Shown in pieces: positions 50,641-61,214 of a stretch of 64,000 bases of DNA. Under the pieces are notes generated by a model. The model saw only the letters and a list, made by a program, of their open reading frames with translations. It had not been told where the DNA came from and made no database searches. Source of the DNA: an uncultured Prevotella sp. (lineage in GTDB: Bacteria; Bacteroidota; Bacteroidia; Bacteroidales; Bacteroidaceae); NCBI GenBank assembly GCA_900315955.1, contig ONBC01000028.1, positions 1-64,000 on the forward strand, in the 5' to 3' direction. Position 1 is the stretch's first letter. The number at the start of each line of letters is the position of its first letter. Both the position numbers and the translations under genes were made by a program.

Positions 50641-53091
50641 ATGATCCGGCAACAACCCACATTCTGGCTCGAAGTACGCAAAGAATACGTAATAGACAAT
50701 TATGAAAAGCTACTTCCTTATCTTCGGAATTATCGTTATGAAACTCAATATGAAGCTCCTGACAGCGATTATAATAAGACGTTCAGATGTTTGAAAGAAG
50801 TTGTAGACGACATCTGCCATTCAATGGACGAAGACAACGTATTCAAACAGACACCTTTGCACTGGGATGAAGCAACCCTGAAAAGAAATGTAGGGCTCAT
50901 GGCTTCCTATCTGCTCTCGGCAATGAAGAAAGGCATCACCGATAACCACACCTTATTATATTTATGTACGATTCTGTTGGATGTCGAGAAAAAGCCCGAT
51001 GCAGCATTGCTCTCTGACTTTAAGAAAATAGCAGCTTGCTGCGGAGCCAACAAAGAGGTGTTAGTGTACGGATTTGGATGGGACGACGTGGAACGAATTC
51101 CTCAGTTTTCTCTTTCCTTGTTCTGCCAAAAGGCGGGGAAGACAAAATTCAAACCATCGGCTGAGGATAGGGTCAACGTTTACGAAGGCAAAGGCTTGAT
51201 GTCTATGAATAAAGACACTATAAACCTGGCTCCCATGAACCTGACAGATTACGATAAAGCCGACCTGCTGCCACAGTTCAAATTACCAATGGATGTGAAT
51301 ATTATGGTGCGCCGGGCTGACAAGACCAACAAAACAGAGTTTCCTGAACTTATAGAAACCTGCACTGATTTGCTCCGTGGATTAGACAGCATTGCTCCAA
51401 GCATTAAACATGACTTACAACAATATGAAAACGGCGATTTCCTGAAGGTCCGGGTGAAAGCCATCGATTATGAAAAAGGGTTCATAGAGTGCGAGACCAT
51501 TGACCCAGACTATAAGAAGATCCGCGGAGGGCTCTTCATACCATACAATCTTTACAACTATTTCAACGATATATACGCCATCGGTAAGACAGATCTTGTG
51601 CGTGCCTTGCGCCTCAACGACGTGTTGTATGTCCGCAAACAATCGGTTGACCACTATCCTTTCATCATCGACTCACAGATCTTCCGCAAATTCAACGACT
51701 GCTATATTGAAGATATGGAACCGCACGTCTGCGATGCCGTTCACCTTCAGACTTATGCGGGCGGGAACGGAAACCGATGGCTCACAGATGGCGGTGTGCA
51801 GGTCAATGTGCTCGGGAGACTCGGCGACGACATACAGACTTGTGTTGACCAAGGCCAGCCGGTCCGTATACGCATCATTGAGACAAAACAGGACAAGAGC
51901 GGCAACTGGGTCGTCAATGGCAAGTATGTTTACGATGATCCATCCTCTTTTTCAGACACCTACGAAGCGTTTGTCAACCAGGCACGAGACGAGTTCCTCA
52001 GTTCTTTTCTCGACTATTATTATGAGGCTCCTGACAATGAACAGAGCGGTCAACAAACTGGCACAGTGATGCCCTCTACAGTGCCGTTCCTGATCAATTT
52101 GTTTTATCGTTCCTCCATCATTACAGGCGACACACGCATGAAATATCTCTGGCTCCTTGCTGCCCGGTTCCTCGCTATCCTCTCACAGGACGCGGCAAGC
52201 AACGCCTTCCTTCGCCAGCAGATGCGGTTTGAAGAATGTCTCGTTCATTTTGCTTTAGGCGACGAGACGGCCTCAACGCTTGCCATGCGCGACGAAGAGC
52301 AGCTCTCTGACCTCCCACTGATACACAACGAGAAAGCAATCGTTGAACAACTCGCCAAATATCAGGACATGAACGTCGAGCGCCTGCAGTTAGTGCCCGG
52401 ACACGAAGTCAACACCGACTATTTGGCAGAGATGATCAGTGCTTCAAACATTCTGAAGGGTAAACTTGAACCCACGGAGCTCAACCGCATCAAGCGAAGC
52501 ATCGCCGATTATCTCGGTGTAGCGGATGTCTATCGAAACATCACGCGCGACTACACCGACTACGGAGAGGAGAGCGACACGCTGGAGTTTAAGACATCGA
52601 TCGTCTTCCCGCCCAACAACAATATGCAAGCTGACCTGGCCATGCAGAAATGGGGCATACTCAAAGCCGTATGCGGTTTCCTCAATACCGTCTCCGGTGG
52701 TGAGATACTCTTAGGTGTCAACGATTACGGCATGGCGTGTGGTCTGAAGAATGACATCGACTACCTCTTCATGCATCGTTTTATAGGCAACCAGACTATG
52801 GACAGCTACCGTCGCTACGTCAAGGGAGTGATTGACAGCGCGTTCCGCGACGACCGCAATGTCGAAGGGCTCGATGTCACATCGACGGTTATCAGCTATG
52901 TCATCGAGCGCAACAACGAGGGCAGCGACCTGCTGCGAATCCGTATCCATCCTTACGAGAACGGCATTGTCTCCTTCCGTGACGACTATCTTCCCGAAGG
53001 CATCGCCCGCTCCTACTACCGCACGAGCGGTGCTTCGGTGAAGATGGACGACAAGCTCAAGAAACTTGTAAAGCAGCGTAAAGGATTGTAG
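50641..53091 (+). CDS. AlbA_2 (Schlafen-type) putative nucleic-acid-binding protein, 816 aa
   Basis: The C-terminal part (about 640-810) matches the AlbA_2 pattern: ESDTLEFKTS, then ILKAVCGFLNTVSGGEILLGVNDYG and a closing EGIARSYYRTSGASVKM. The first 630 residues contain no ATPase, helicase or nuclease motif that I recognise; they include FRCLKE/CHSMDED, LLPQFKLPMDVNIMVRR and an acidic/aromatic region near 440-470. AlbA_2 domains often bind nucleic acid, either in transcription factors or in defence proteins. It is a single gene with its own promoter and a terminator downstream (53121-53148). Role unknown. Confidence 0.7.
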   Translation: MIRQQPTFWLEVRKEYVIDNYEKLLPYLRNYRYETQYEAPDSDYNKTFRCLKEVVDDICHSMDEDNVFKQTPLHWDEATLKRNVGLMASYLLSAMKKGITDNHTLLYLCTILLDVEKKPDAALLSDFKKIAACCGANKEVLVYGFGWDDVERIPQFSLSLFCQKAGKTKFKPSAEDRVNVYEGKGLMSMNKDTINLAPMNLTDYDKADLLPQFKLPMDVNIMVRRADKTNKTEFPELIETCTDLLRGLDSIAPSIKHDLQQYENGDFLKVRVKAIDYEKGFIECETIDPDYKKIRGGLFIPYNLYNYFNDIYAIGKTDLVRALRLNDVLYVRKQSVDHYPFIIDSQIFRKFNDCYIEDMEPHVCDAVHLQTYAGGNGNRWLTDGGVQVNVLGRLGDDIQTCVDQGQPVRIRIIETKQDKSGNWVVNGKYVYDDPSSFSDTYEAFVNQARDEFLSSFLDYYYEAPDNEQSGQQTGTVMPSTVPFLINLFYRSSIITGDTRMKYLWLLAARFLAILSQDAASNAFLRQQMRFEECLVHFALGDETASTLAMRDEEQLSDLPLIHNEKAIVEQLAKYQDMNVERLQLVPGHEVNTDYLAEMISASNILKGKLEPTELNRIKRSIADYLGVADVYRNITRDYTDYGEESDTLEFKTSIVFPPNNNMQADLAMQKWGILKAVCGFLNTVSGGEILLGVNDYGMACGLKNDIDYLFMHRFIGNQTMDSYRRYVKGVIDSAFRDDRNVEGLDVTSTVISYVIERNNEGSDLLRIRIHPYENGIVSFRDDYLPEGIARSYYRTSGASVKMDDKLKKLVKQRKGL

Positions 53092-53120
53092 GCATCTAAC
53101 ACAAAACAGATACACGAAAA

Positions 53121-53148
53121 AGGCTGGAACCCTCACGGATTCCAGCCT
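53121..53148. terminator. Bidirectional terminator
   Basis: AGGCTGGAA (53121-53129) and TTCCAGCCT (53140-53148). On the minus strand it is followed by TTTTTC, so it also ends the leftward unit with the 30-aa peptide. Confidence 0.8.
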
Positions 53149-53198
53149 CTCTATTAAATGTTAACTATGTTTCTCTGTAAAAGAGATGGAAAGGTGCC

Positions 53199-53291
53199 TT
53201 ACCGCGGCATACGATCCATCATGAGTGCCACCATTGAGATACCTACAAACATCAAGGCGGCTGTAACTGTGAAAGTTGTCAAACTAATCAT
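53199..53291 (-). CDS. Putative 30-residue single-pass membrane peptide
   Basis: ATG at 53289-53291 and TAA at 53199-53201 encode a start MISLTTFTV, a hydrophobic Ala/Met/Val/Gly core (about 5-25) and a polar end DRMPR. The size and layout resemble small membrane subunits or regulators. Support comes from its setting: a canonical leftward promoter (53527-53558) with no other gene downstream, a leader of about 230 bases, and a terminator 50 bases after the stop. No family recognised. Confidence 0.5.
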   Translation of the reverse strand: MISLTTFTVTAALMFVGISMVALMMDRMPR

Positions 53292-53326
53292 ACTCTCAAA
53301 ACTTTAATTTTTACTTTTAATTATAT

Positions 53327-53345
53327 CCGGCAATCGCTCTGCCGG
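53327..53345 (-). other. Hairpin before the small membrane peptide
   Basis: CCGGCA and TGCCGG with a 7-base loop, 36 bases upstream of the peptide start, in its leader. Confidence 0.5.
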
Positions 53346-53420
53346 TTGTTATCCTGATATTTCCTGTTATCCTGAAAAATCTTACCTAAAGAACCTCAAC
53401 ACCTATCTTCTATGGATGCG

Positions 53421-53483
53421 ATGTTATCTGAATACCAATCTTAAATGCTATCTGAATACCAATCTTAAATGTTATCTGAATAC
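53421..53483. repeat. 24-bp tandem repeat, 2.6 copies
   Basis: Unit ATGTTATCTGAATACCAATC plus TTAA at 53421-53444, 53445-53468 (one mismatch) and a partial copy at 53469-53483. It lies in the leader of the leftward unit. Confidence 0.8.
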
Positions 53484-53526
53484 TTTATCTTTAACCTCTC
53501 TGAGGACTTTTTTCTTATTGACACTG

Positions 53527-53558
53527 CAAAGTTACGAAGTTTGCGTTGTGTGCGCAAA
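53527..53558 (-). promoter_or_regulatory. Strong leftward promoter
   Basis: Minus strand TTTG (53558-53555), exactly 20 bases, then TAACTTTG (53534-53527) followed by CA. One of the best matches in the window, yet the only gene downstream is the 30-codon frame. Confidence 0.7.
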
Positions 53559-53681
53559 CAATATGTTGACTATTACAAGTAAACCGCAGATTTTATTGAC
53601 TATCATCAATACTGTTGATACATGTCAACGAAAATCGTTGACATATATCAATGGAACGGGACGGATAATGAGAGAATGACG

Positions 53682-56534
53682 TTATAGCTTCCCCCTCAGA
53701 TACTTTCCCGTTATACTGTCTTTGTTCTGCACAATATCCTCAGGCGTTCCCTCCGCTACAATACGGCCACCGGCGTTACCACCATCGGGGCCTAAGTCTA
53801 TAACCCAGTCGGCATTCTTAACGACTTCAAGGTTATGCTCGATGACAAGAACGGTGTGGCCACGCTCGATCAGCTGGTTGAAGGCATCGAGGAGCTTGGC
53901 AATGTCATGGAAATGCAGACCTGTCGTAGGCTCGTCGAAGATGAACAAGGTCGGATCCTGCTTTTCCTGACCGATGAAATAAGCGAGCTTCACGCGCTGA
54001 TTCTCACCACCGGAGAGCGACGACGAGTTCTGACCGAGCTGAATATAGCCTAAGCCGACGCTTTGCAACGGCAGCAGACGGCTCACCACTGTCTTCTCCC
54101 CATACTGCGAGAAGAAGTCGATGGCCTCGTCGACCGTCATGTTAAGAACGTCGTCAATATTCTTTCCATGATACTGTACGTCGAGGATCTCTTTCTTGAA
54201 GCGTTTGCCGTGGCAGGCCTCGCACGTCAGCGTGAGGTCAGCCATGAACTGCATCTCCACCGTGATGACTCCCGCGCCTTTACATTCCTCGCATCGGCCA
54301 CCATCGGCATTGAACGAGAAATACTGAGGGGTGAAGCCCATCTGCTTGGCGAGGGGCTGATCGGCAAATACCTGACGGATAGCATCATAAGCCTTCAGAT
54401 ACGTAGCGGGATTGGACCGCGTGCTCTTGCCGATGGGATTCTGGTCAACAAACTCCACGTGTCGCACCTTTGTCCAGTCGCCCTCCATCGAAGAGTATTC
54501 TCCCGGCTGGTCGGCGACCTCATTGAGTCGACGCTTGAGCGCCGGATAGAGAATACCCTTGACCAGACTCGACTTGCCCGAACCCGAGACACCGGTCACC
54601 GCCGTGAGGACATTGAGCGGGAAACGGGCATCGACACCTTTGAGGTTGTTCATGCGGCAGCCCTTGAGCAGGATGCTGAGGTTCCACTGGCGGCGCGACT
54701 GCGGCAAGGGAATCTGCTCTTCGCCAGAAAGATACTTCACGGTATAGCTCCGCGGAAACTCTTTTACGGCATTGGTCCAGAACAGCTTGGCAGATTCCTT
54801 TGAATCGGGATCGGGGTGCGGGGTCATGCTGCACACGATCTCACCTCCATTGCGGCCTGCATCGGGACCGATGTCCACGAGCCAGTCGGCAGACCGCATC
54901 ACCTCCTCGTCGTGCTCCACGACGACCACGGTGTTGCCTTCCTGCTGAAGCTCACGCAGCACATGGATGAGCCTGTCGGTATCACGACTGTGCAGTCCGA
55001 TACTCGGCTCATCGAGGATATAGAGTGATCCCACCAGCGGGGAGCCTAAGGATGTCGTCAGACGCGCGCGCTGACTCTCACCACCCGAGAGCGTGCTTGC
55101 ACGGCGGCCGAGCGTGAGGTAACCGAGCCCCACTTCAACTAAGAATCCCAGACGGGAGCGTATCTCCGTGAGCAAACGGCGGGCGATCTGCTCCTCGTGT
55201 TCTGTGAGCTTGAGGTCGTCGAACCACTGCTTGAGCTTGTCGACCGGCATCTCCACGAGGTCGGTGATGGCACGATCGTTGATCTTCACCCACGTAGCTT
55301 CTTTTCTGAGTCGCGTTCCGTGGCATTCGGGGCATATCGTCTTGCCACGATAACGGCTCATCATGACACGATACTGGATCTTGTATTGGTTCTCCTTCAC
55401 CATTTCAAAGAAAGCATCGATGCAAACAGCCGTGTGCTTCAGCGCTCCCTTCGAATCCCTGTCTCCCGGGAACCCGTGCCACAACTGATCTTTCTGCTTT
55501 GGTGTGAGGTCATAATAAGGTGTGAAGATGGGGAAGTCGAACTCCTTGGCTCTGCGGCAGAAAGCCTCTTGCCATTCTTTCATCTTCTCCCCATGCCAGC
55601 ACTGTACACAACCGTCGTAGACCGACAAAGAACTGTTGGGGATGACGAGGCGCTCATCAATACCGATGACACTGCCGAAGCCTTCACACGTAGGACAGGC
55701 ACCGGCCGGAGAGTTGAATGAGAACATGTTGTCGTTGGGCTCCTCGAACGTGATACCATCAGCCTCGAAGCGGGAAGAGAAATCGAAACTGACATTGGAA
55801 GGTACCATCACGACACGGCAGGCTCCATGCCCTTCATACATCGCCGTCTCCACCGAATCGGTAATACGCGAGACCACATCCTTCTCCTTGGAGACACTCA
55901 GGCGGTCGATGATGAGATAGACGGTATCTTCCGAATCCTTTGCAGCATCGTCTTCCAACAAGTTTTCGAGGCGCACAACCTCATTGTTCACAAGGATACG
56001 CGTGTAACCTTCCCGCAGATAGGTTTCGAGCTGTTGCTGAAGCGTGCGACCTTCAGTAGGCGACACGGGAGCGACGATCATCACCTTCGTGCCTTCAGCA
56101 AAAGAGAGGACCTTGTCAACGACATCCTGCGGCGTGTCTTTCGTCACTTCCTGACCGCTGACCGGCGAATAAGTGCGGCCTATGCGCGCATAGAGCAGTC
56201 GCAGATATTCATAGATCTCCGTGGACGTGCCGAGTGTGGAGCGAGGATTGCGCGCCGCCACCTTCTGCTCAATGGCGATAGCCGGTGGAAGCCCCTTGAT
56301 ATAGTCGCACTCGGGTTTCTTCATACGGCCGAGAAACTGACGGGCATAAGACGAGAGGCTCTCCACATAGCGGCGCTGGCCTTCGGCATAAAGCGTGTCG
56401 AAGGCTAAGCTCGACTTACCTGAGCCCGACACACCCGTCATCACAATAAACTTGTCGCGAGGCAACTTCAAGTTGATGTTCTTGAGGTTATTGACCCGCG
56501 CTCCTTTTATCTCGATGTATTCTTGTTTGTCCAT
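53682..56534 (-). CDS. uvrA: Excinuclease ABC subunit A
   Basis: 950 residues from ATG 56532-56534; a TTG two codons earlier is less likely. Two ABC ATPase halves: Walker [24 protein letters not shown] near 37 and [12 protein letters not shown] near 640, signatures [11 protein letters not shown] and [12 protein letters not shown], and zinc-binding [24 protein letters not shown] and CEACHGKR pairs. It scans DNA for bulky lesions and loads UvrB. It is a single leftward gene with a TACCTTTG box at 56588-56595. Confidence 0.96.
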   Translation of the reverse strand: MDKQEYIEIKGARVNNLKNINLKLPRDKFIVMTGVSGSGKSSLAFDTLYAEGQRRYVESLSSYARQFLGRMKKPECDYIKGLPPAIAIEQKVAARNPRSTLGTSTEIYEYLRLLYARIGRTYSPVSGQEVTKDTPQDVVDKVLSFAEGTKVMIVAPVSPTEGRTLQQQLETYLREGYTRILVNNEVVRLENLLEDDAAKDSEDTVYLIIDRLSVSKEKDVVSRITDSVETAMYEGHGACRVVMVPSNVSFDFSSRFEADGITFEEPNDNMFSFNSPAGACPTCEGFGSVIGIDERLVIPNSSLSVYDGCVQCWHGEKMKEWQEAFCRRAKEFDFPIFTPYYDLTPKQKDQLWHGFPGDRDSKGALKHTAVCIDAFFEMVKENQYKIQYRVMMSRYRGKTICPECHGTRLRKEATWVKINDRAITDLVEMPVDKLKQWFDDLKLTEHEEQIARRLLTEIRSRLGFLVEVGLGYLTLGRRASTLSGGESQRARLTTSLGSPLVGSLYILDEPSIGLHSRDTDRLIHVLRELQQEGNTVVVVEHDEEVMRSADWLVDIGPDAGRNGGEIVCSMTPHPDPDSKESAKLFWTNAVKEFPRSYTVKYLSGEEQIPLPQSRRQWNLSILLKGCRMNNLKGVDARFPLNVLTAVTGVSGSGKSSLVKGILYPALKRRLNEVADQPGEYSSMEGDWTKVRHVEFVDQNPIGKSTRSNPATYLKAYDAIRQVFADQPLAKQMGFTPQYFSFNADGGRCEECKGAGVITVEMQFMADLTLTCEACHGKRFKKEILDVQYHGKNIDDVLNMTVDEAIDFFSQYGEKTVVSRLLPLQSVGLGYIQLGQNSSSLSGGENQRVKLAYFIGQEKQDPTLFIFDEPTTGLHFHDIAKLLDAFNQLIERGHTVLVIEHNLEVVKNADWVIDLGPDGGNAGGRIVAEGTPEDIVQNKDSITGKYLRGKL

Positions 56535-56587
56535 TGTCAATTTGTTTTTCGAATAATCACGAAATACACATCTTTATTAATTAAATG

Positions 56588-56595
56588 CAAAGGTA
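56588..56595 (-). promoter_or_regulatory. Promoter box of uvrA
   Basis: TACCTTTG followed by CA on the minus strand, 54 bases before the ATG. No SOS-type box recognised. Confidence 0.55.
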
Positions 56596-56627
56596 GGAAA
56601 TGTTATTGAGAAACCACAGTTTTTTAT

Positions 56628-56635
56628 TAACTTTG
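56628..56635 (+). promoter_or_regulatory. Promoter box of the BASS transporter gene
   Basis: TAACTTTG followed by CA, with ATTG 19 bases upstream, and 39 bases before the ATG at 56674. Confidence 0.6.
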
Positions 56636-56673
56636 CAAAATAGAAATATTTCTGAACATTGGATTTCTGAATA

Positions 56674-57639
56674 ATGAAATTACTTACATTCGTAAAACAG
56701 TGGACACTGCTCGTGGCACTTGCCGTGGGGAGCATCGTCTATCTGCTCTTTTCTGAGATACCTCTTCTCAAACCCATTGGCACCTTTGCCGGTCCCAAGC
56801 TTGTGGAGCTGTTGCCGGTGATAATCTTCATTATGCTCTACATGACGTTTTGCAAGATTGATATGCACAACTTCAAGCCACGCACCTGGCACTTCGCCCT
56901 GCAGATCGTGCGCACCACGCTCTCTGCGCTTGTCGTGCTCGTCATCATGCACCTCACCTCGCCCGATGCGAAGATTGTGTGGGAAGGTATCTTCATCATC
57001 GTCATCTGTCCGACGGCAGCGGCGGCGGCTGTGGTCACGGAGAAGTTGGGAGGAAGTATCGCGACGATGACGGTCTATATGATCATCGCCAACTGCTTCA
57101 CGGTCGTCATCATCCCGCTCTTCTTCCCCATGGTAGAGCGTGCGGCGAACGTCTCGTTCATGACCGCTTTTCTCTTAGTGCTCGACCGTGTTGTGAGAGT
57201 TCTTATTCTCCCGCTTATTCTTGGTCTGTTGACCCAACGCTTTCTACCGAAAGTCACGGCACTCATCAAACGAATGCCCAATGCCCCGTTCTATCTATGG
57301 TCTTTCAACCTGAGCATCATCATGGGTCTGTCTATGCAGACGATGCTCCACTCTCCCCTCTCGGGCACCGTGCTCGCTCTCATGCTTCTGCTCCCGCTCG
57401 TGGTGTGCATCATCCTTTTCTCCATCGGCAAGGCAGTGGGCGGCATCTGGGGCTACGAGGCTCGCATCGACGGAGGCCAAGCGCTCGGCCAGAAGAATAA
57501 TGTCGTGGGTATCTGGCTGATGCTCCACTTCCTCAATCCCGTATGTGTCATCGCACCATGCGCTTACGTCGTGTGGCAGAATATCATCAATGCTGTACAA
57601 TTGTGGTACAAGGACAAGCACGGATACCTGAAGTGGTAA
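56674..57639 (+). CDS. BASS-family (bile acid:sodium symporter-like) transporter
   Basis: 321 residues with about nine to ten hydrophobic helices. Characteristic stretches are VIIFIMLYMTFCKID, IVICPTAAAAAVVTEKLGG (about 110-128) and GQKNNVVGIWLML (about 277-289), matching the two crossover regions of the SBF/BASS fold. Substrate unknown; members move bile acids, pantoate or other organic anions with sodium. It is separate from the downstream sensor gene by 68 bases and may be read through into it. Confidence 0.75.
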   Translation: MKLLTFVKQWTLLVALAVGSIVYLLFSEIPLLKPIGTFAGPKLVELLPVIIFIMLYMTFCKIDMHNFKPRTWHFALQIVRTTLSALVVLVIMHLTSPDAKIVWEGIFIIVICPTAAAAAVVTEKLGGSIATMTVYMIIANCFTVVIIPLFFPMVERAANVSFMTAFLLVLDRVVRVLILPLILGLLTQRFLPKVTALIKRMPNAPFYLWSFNLSIIMGLSMQTMLHSPLSGTVLALMLLLPLVVCIILFSIGKAVGGIWGYEARIDGGQALGQKNNVVGIWLMLHFLNPVCVIAPCAYVVWQNIINAVQLWYKDKHGYLKW

Positions 57640-57675
57640 TAAAGAAGTTCAGAAGACAGAAGATCAGAAAGATAG
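57640..57675 (+). repeat. Weak GAAG-type short repeat
   Basis: AAGAAGTTCAGAAGACAGAA-type units between the transporter and the sensor gene, distantly like 15903-15975. Confidence 0.35.
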
Positions 57676-57707
57676 TCAAATGTTTTATCATTAAGGACTA
57701 TAATAAT

Positions 57708-60700
57708 ATGAGACGCTGCACAACCATAATATGCTTTTTCCTGTTGCTCCTCGCTTCTTGTTCGAAGAGCGACGAGACTGTTGTGGACCGTCTCAATGAG
57801 AAGTCGTACGACTTCCATTACCGCAGCCTCGACTCCACACGGATCTATGCCGACAGCGCTCTCAGCCTCTCCAACGATTATTCAGCAGGACGGGCAGAGG
57901 CCCTCAACAATCTTGCCTTCGTGGAGACTGCAGCCATGAACTATGGCAAGGCGAAGCAGTTTCTCGATTCCATTCAGGGCATCACCAACAACCAGATAGA
58001 ACTGCTTATCTCTGACGTGCAGCAAATGAAGCTCTGTCAGAAACAGTCGCACAACAAAGACTTTTATGTCTACAGCGCGCAAGCCAAGCGCCGTCTCGTG
58101 CGGATCAAAGGAGAAGCATCTTCGCTCAATGAGCATGAGCAACGACGGTATGCCTATGCCTTGTCGGAGTTTCACATCGTTTCCTCTGTCTATTACTATT
58201 ACACCGGCCTTCAGCAGCAATCCAGTGACCAAATGACGAGCATCGACCCTTACGGCACGATCCAGCGCGACACGGCACAGCTGCTCAACTATTGGTACAA
58301 CATCGGTGCCGGTGGCATCATCATGGGGAAAGACAAACGCAAACTCGCTCAAACAGAGATGGGGTACCTTGCCCAATGCTACATCCTCTCTGCTAAATAT
58401 CATTATCCTTACTGGGAGGCACAGAGTCTTCAGGCCATTTCCGAACACCTTCAGGACGGTGCTATGCGAAAGGAAATCATCTATGACAACATCCCCACGA
58501 TCGTAGCCGTAAACACGGACATGATGCCCGACTCACTGATCGCGGGGAATCTTGCCCAACGAGCGCTCAATCTCTTTAAGGCTTACGGCGACGTATATCA
58601 GACAGCAGGAGGCTGGCGAACACTCGGCGAATGTTTCTGGCACATCGGCGACAACCGATCGGCACTCATCTGTCTGAACCACGCACTCGAAGACAACAAG
58701 AAAGTGGAACAGGCGCCCGACCTCATCGCCTCTATCCGAGAGGACCTGTGCCTTGTCTATTCAGCGGTCAACGACAAGCAGAAGAGCGATTATAACCGCA
58801 ACATCTATCTCGATTTGCAAGAGCAGACACGACAAGACCGCCAACTCGAAGCGCGCGCAGCTGAGCTAAAGTTCTCTATCCATGGACTTAATCTTCTCAT
58901 CGCAATTGTCATATTGATGATCATCCTCGTCACGGTGCTGCTCATCGTCTTTGCGCAGATGCGCCGGAAGAGTGATGATGCCTTCTCCATCTCGCGCCTG
59001 TTAGCTCCGCTGAGCGAATGGCAGAAGCACAACGAAGAGGCTATAGAACATAAGCGTGAGCATTTTGAGGAGATTGAGGAAGCTACGGATGTGGCTCGTC
59101 TGCACCTCCAGCAAAACAAGCAACGGAACCTTGAGCAGCGTGCAAAGGTTCAACTTGTTTGCAGCATTCTGCCGCTCATTGACCGCATGGTGAACGAGGT
59201 GAAACGATTGAAGCAATCGAAGGAAGCTGGAAGTGATGAACAAACCGGCAATGAGCGCTTACAGATTGAGCGCATCAACAATGAGCGGTTAAAATATGTG
59301 GAGGAACTTACCGACAGCATCAATCAGTATAATAATATTCTTACTAAATGGATTCAGATGCGGCAAGGTGAACTGAGTCTGAAAATAGAGAACTTCCAGC
59401 TACAGAAAGTCTTTGATATAGTCAGTCACAGTGCCATGAGCTTTTCGCTCAATGGTATCCGGCTCATTGTCAAGCCGACGGACACTGTTGTAAAAGCCGA
59501 CAGCACCCTGACGCTCTTCATGGTGAACACCATCGCGGACAACGCGCGCAAGTTCACGCCTAAAGGAGGAACAGTAACCATTGAAGCCAAAGGCTTACCG
59601 CAGAAAGAAGGAGAACGAATTCCTTACATAGAGATTTCCATCACGGACAACGGGAAGGGGATGGATAAGGAGACATTGAGCCATATCTTTGACCGGACTT
59701 ACACGGGAGGGCATGGCTTCGGACTGAAAAACTGCAGGGGAATTATCGAGAAATACAAGAAGATCAGTTCACTCTTCAGTCAGTGTCTCATCGACGCGGA
59801 AAGCACTGTAGGGAAAGGCACGCGCATCTTCTTCCGTCTGCCAGTAGGAAAGATCAGAATGATTGTCGCCGCCTTCATGATATCTTTGTCCTGCGCTGTG
59901 TCAGGCGGCACAAAGCCAGCAAATGACCGGATAGCAGCGCCTGCTAAGGACCGGAGAGCGACACCGGCGAAAAAACGAATAGTGACACCCGCGGAGAAAG
60001 AGAGCAAAGCCGCGATGTTTGCTGATTCCGCTTATCTCTCAAACATCTTGGGCAACTACGCAAAAACGCTCCGCTATGCGGACAGCTGTCGTAAATATAT
60101 CCAACCAGCAGACACAACCGTGTTGCTCGATGTAAGCAATGAAGCAGCCATCGCTGCCCTTGCGCTGCATCAATGGGACCTTTATCAGCAGAACAACGAT
60201 GTCTATACCAAGCTCTTTCGACAGGCGAGCGCTGACAACTCACTGCCATCTTATATCCAGTATATGCAACGGAGCAAGACCAACAAGATGGTATCTGTCG
60301 TGCTGCTTATCATTCTGCTTTTAGTGATCTTCCCTGCGTGGTACTTCCTTTATTATCGACATAAACTGAACTATAAGTTCTGCGTGGAGCGTATCAATAA
60401 GATGAATGACATTCTGCTCTCCAATGTTTCCGACGAGGAGAAGCTCATGAATATCCGTGAATTGGAAGACTTCAATCGGTTCAATCTCACTACAGATCAG
60501 AAGCGTAAACTACATAACGTGGTGGAGAAGATTGAGTCGGCACTGCTGCAGAATATCGCGCACAGTAAGGAGATGGATACCGAGGCAGAGCTCGCCAACG
60601 ACGAGCTGCAGCGCATTGACATGGAATCCGGCAGGCTGCATGTCTCCAACAATGTGCTTGACAACTGTCTGTCCACGCTCAAGCACGAGACCATGTTCTA

Positions 60701-61181
60701 TCCTTCGCGTATCAAGCAGATGGTGGACTCCGACAAGACCAATATAGATGAACTCAGCGAGGTCATCAACTATTACCACGATCTCTATGCGATCCTTGCT
60801 GAGCAAGCCTTGCGCCAAGTGGTCCCTCAGAGGATGAGCCAGGCCTCGACAGGTTATCTGCTCGACATACTGAAGAAATGCAATGGAAACAAGCCCATTC
60901 AGATTAGCGAGTTGCCAATCGGCACTGGGGACCGACTGATTCCTAAGAAATATGTCAGCCTTCATGTAACGATGTCAGCCCTCGGCAGCCTGACGGATGA
61001 GCAGACTGCCAACCTTTTCACGCCCTACTCCGTCGACCTCAATCTGCTGCTCTGCCGCCAGATCGTGAGAGAGATGGGAGAAGCTACGAACCTGCGGGCT
61101 TGTGGCATTGAGGCAGGAAAAGATAAAGACGGAAATGTAATTGTGAAAATACTGATTCCAAAAATATTCTACAACGAATAA
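57708..61181 (+). CDS. Double sensor histidine kinase-like lipoprotein (DUF5112/DUF5113-type architecture)
   Basis: 1157 residues from ATG 57708, chosen because it begins a lipoprotein signal with Cys18 (LLASC). Layout: TPR-like periplasmic helices (about 40-390), membrane helix 393-417, coiled coil 430-545, HATPase domain 560-712 (N box NTIADNARKF, G1 DNGKGMD, G2 GHGFGLKN), second hydrophobic segment 717-733, short periplasmic helical part with TPAK repeats (736-860), third membrane helix 861-883, then a cytoplasmic part with an H-box-like LKHETMFYPSR (His993) and a degenerate end. The ATPase half lacks an obvious H box and the His half lacks an ATPase. I recall DUF5112 and DUF5113 as the family names, not verified. 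It partners the regulator at 61215. Confidence 0.75.
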   Translation: MRRCTTIICFFLLLLASCSKSDETVVDRLNEKSYDFHYRSLDSTRIYADSALSLSNDYSAGRAEALNNLAFVETAAMNYGKAKQFLDSIQGITNNQIELLISDVQQMKLCQKQSHNKDFYVYSAQAKRRLVRIKGEASSLNEHEQRRYAYALSEFHIVSSVYYYYTGLQQQSSDQMTSIDPYGTIQRDTAQLLNYWYNIGAGGIIMGKDKRKLAQTEMGYLAQCYILSAKYHYPYWEAQSLQAISEHLQDGAMRKEIIYDNIPTIVAVNTDMMPDSLIAGNLAQRALNLFKAYGDVYQTAGGWRTLGECFWHIGDNRSALICLNHALEDNKKVEQAPDLIASIREDLCLVYSAVNDKQKSDYNRNIYLDLQEQTRQDRQLEARAAELKFSIHGLNLLIAIVILMIILVTVLLIVFAQMRRKSDDAFSISRLLAPLSEWQKHNEEAIEHKREHFEEIEEATDVARLHLQQNKQRNLEQRAKVQLVCSILPLIDRMVNEVKRLKQSKEAGSDEQTGNERLQIERINNERLKYVEELTDSINQYNNILTKWIQMRQGELSLKIENFQLQKVFDIVSHSAMSFSLNGIRLIVKPTDTVVKADSTLTLFMVNTIADNARKFTPKGGTVTIEAKGLPQKEGERIPYIEISITDNGKGMDKETLSHIFDRTYTGGHGFGLKNCRGIIEKYKKISSLFSQCLIDAESTVGKGTRIFFRLPVGKIRMIVAAFMISLSCAVSGGTKPANDRIAAPAKDRRATPAKKRIVTPAEKESKAAMFADSAYLSNILGNYAKTLRYADSCRKYIQPADTTVLLDVSNEAAIAALALHQWDLYQQNNDVYTKLFRQASADNSLPSYIQYMQRSKTNKMVSVVLLIILLLVIFPAWYFLYYRHKLNYKFCVERINKMNDILLSNVSDEEKLMNIRELEDFNRFNLTTDQKRKLHNVVEKIESALLQNIAHSKEMDTEAELANDELQRIDMESGRLHVSNNVLDNCLSTLKHETMFYPSRIKQMVDSDKTNIDELSEVINYYHDLYAILAEQALRQVVPQRMSQASTGYLLDILKKCNGNKPIQISELPIGTGDRLIPKKYVSLHVTMSALGSLTDEQTANLFTPYSVDLNLLLCRQIVREMGEATNLRACGIEAGKDKDGNVIVKILIPKIFYNE

Positions 61182-61214
61182 GAAAAGATAATACAACGAA
61201 CAAGAAAAGATAAT

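Noticed and set aside
53416..53679. An 87-codon frame with a YLNTNLK repeat, and a possible CRISPR
   Set aside because: It is the translation of a 24-bp tandem repeat without spacers, so neither a CRISPR nor a likely protein.
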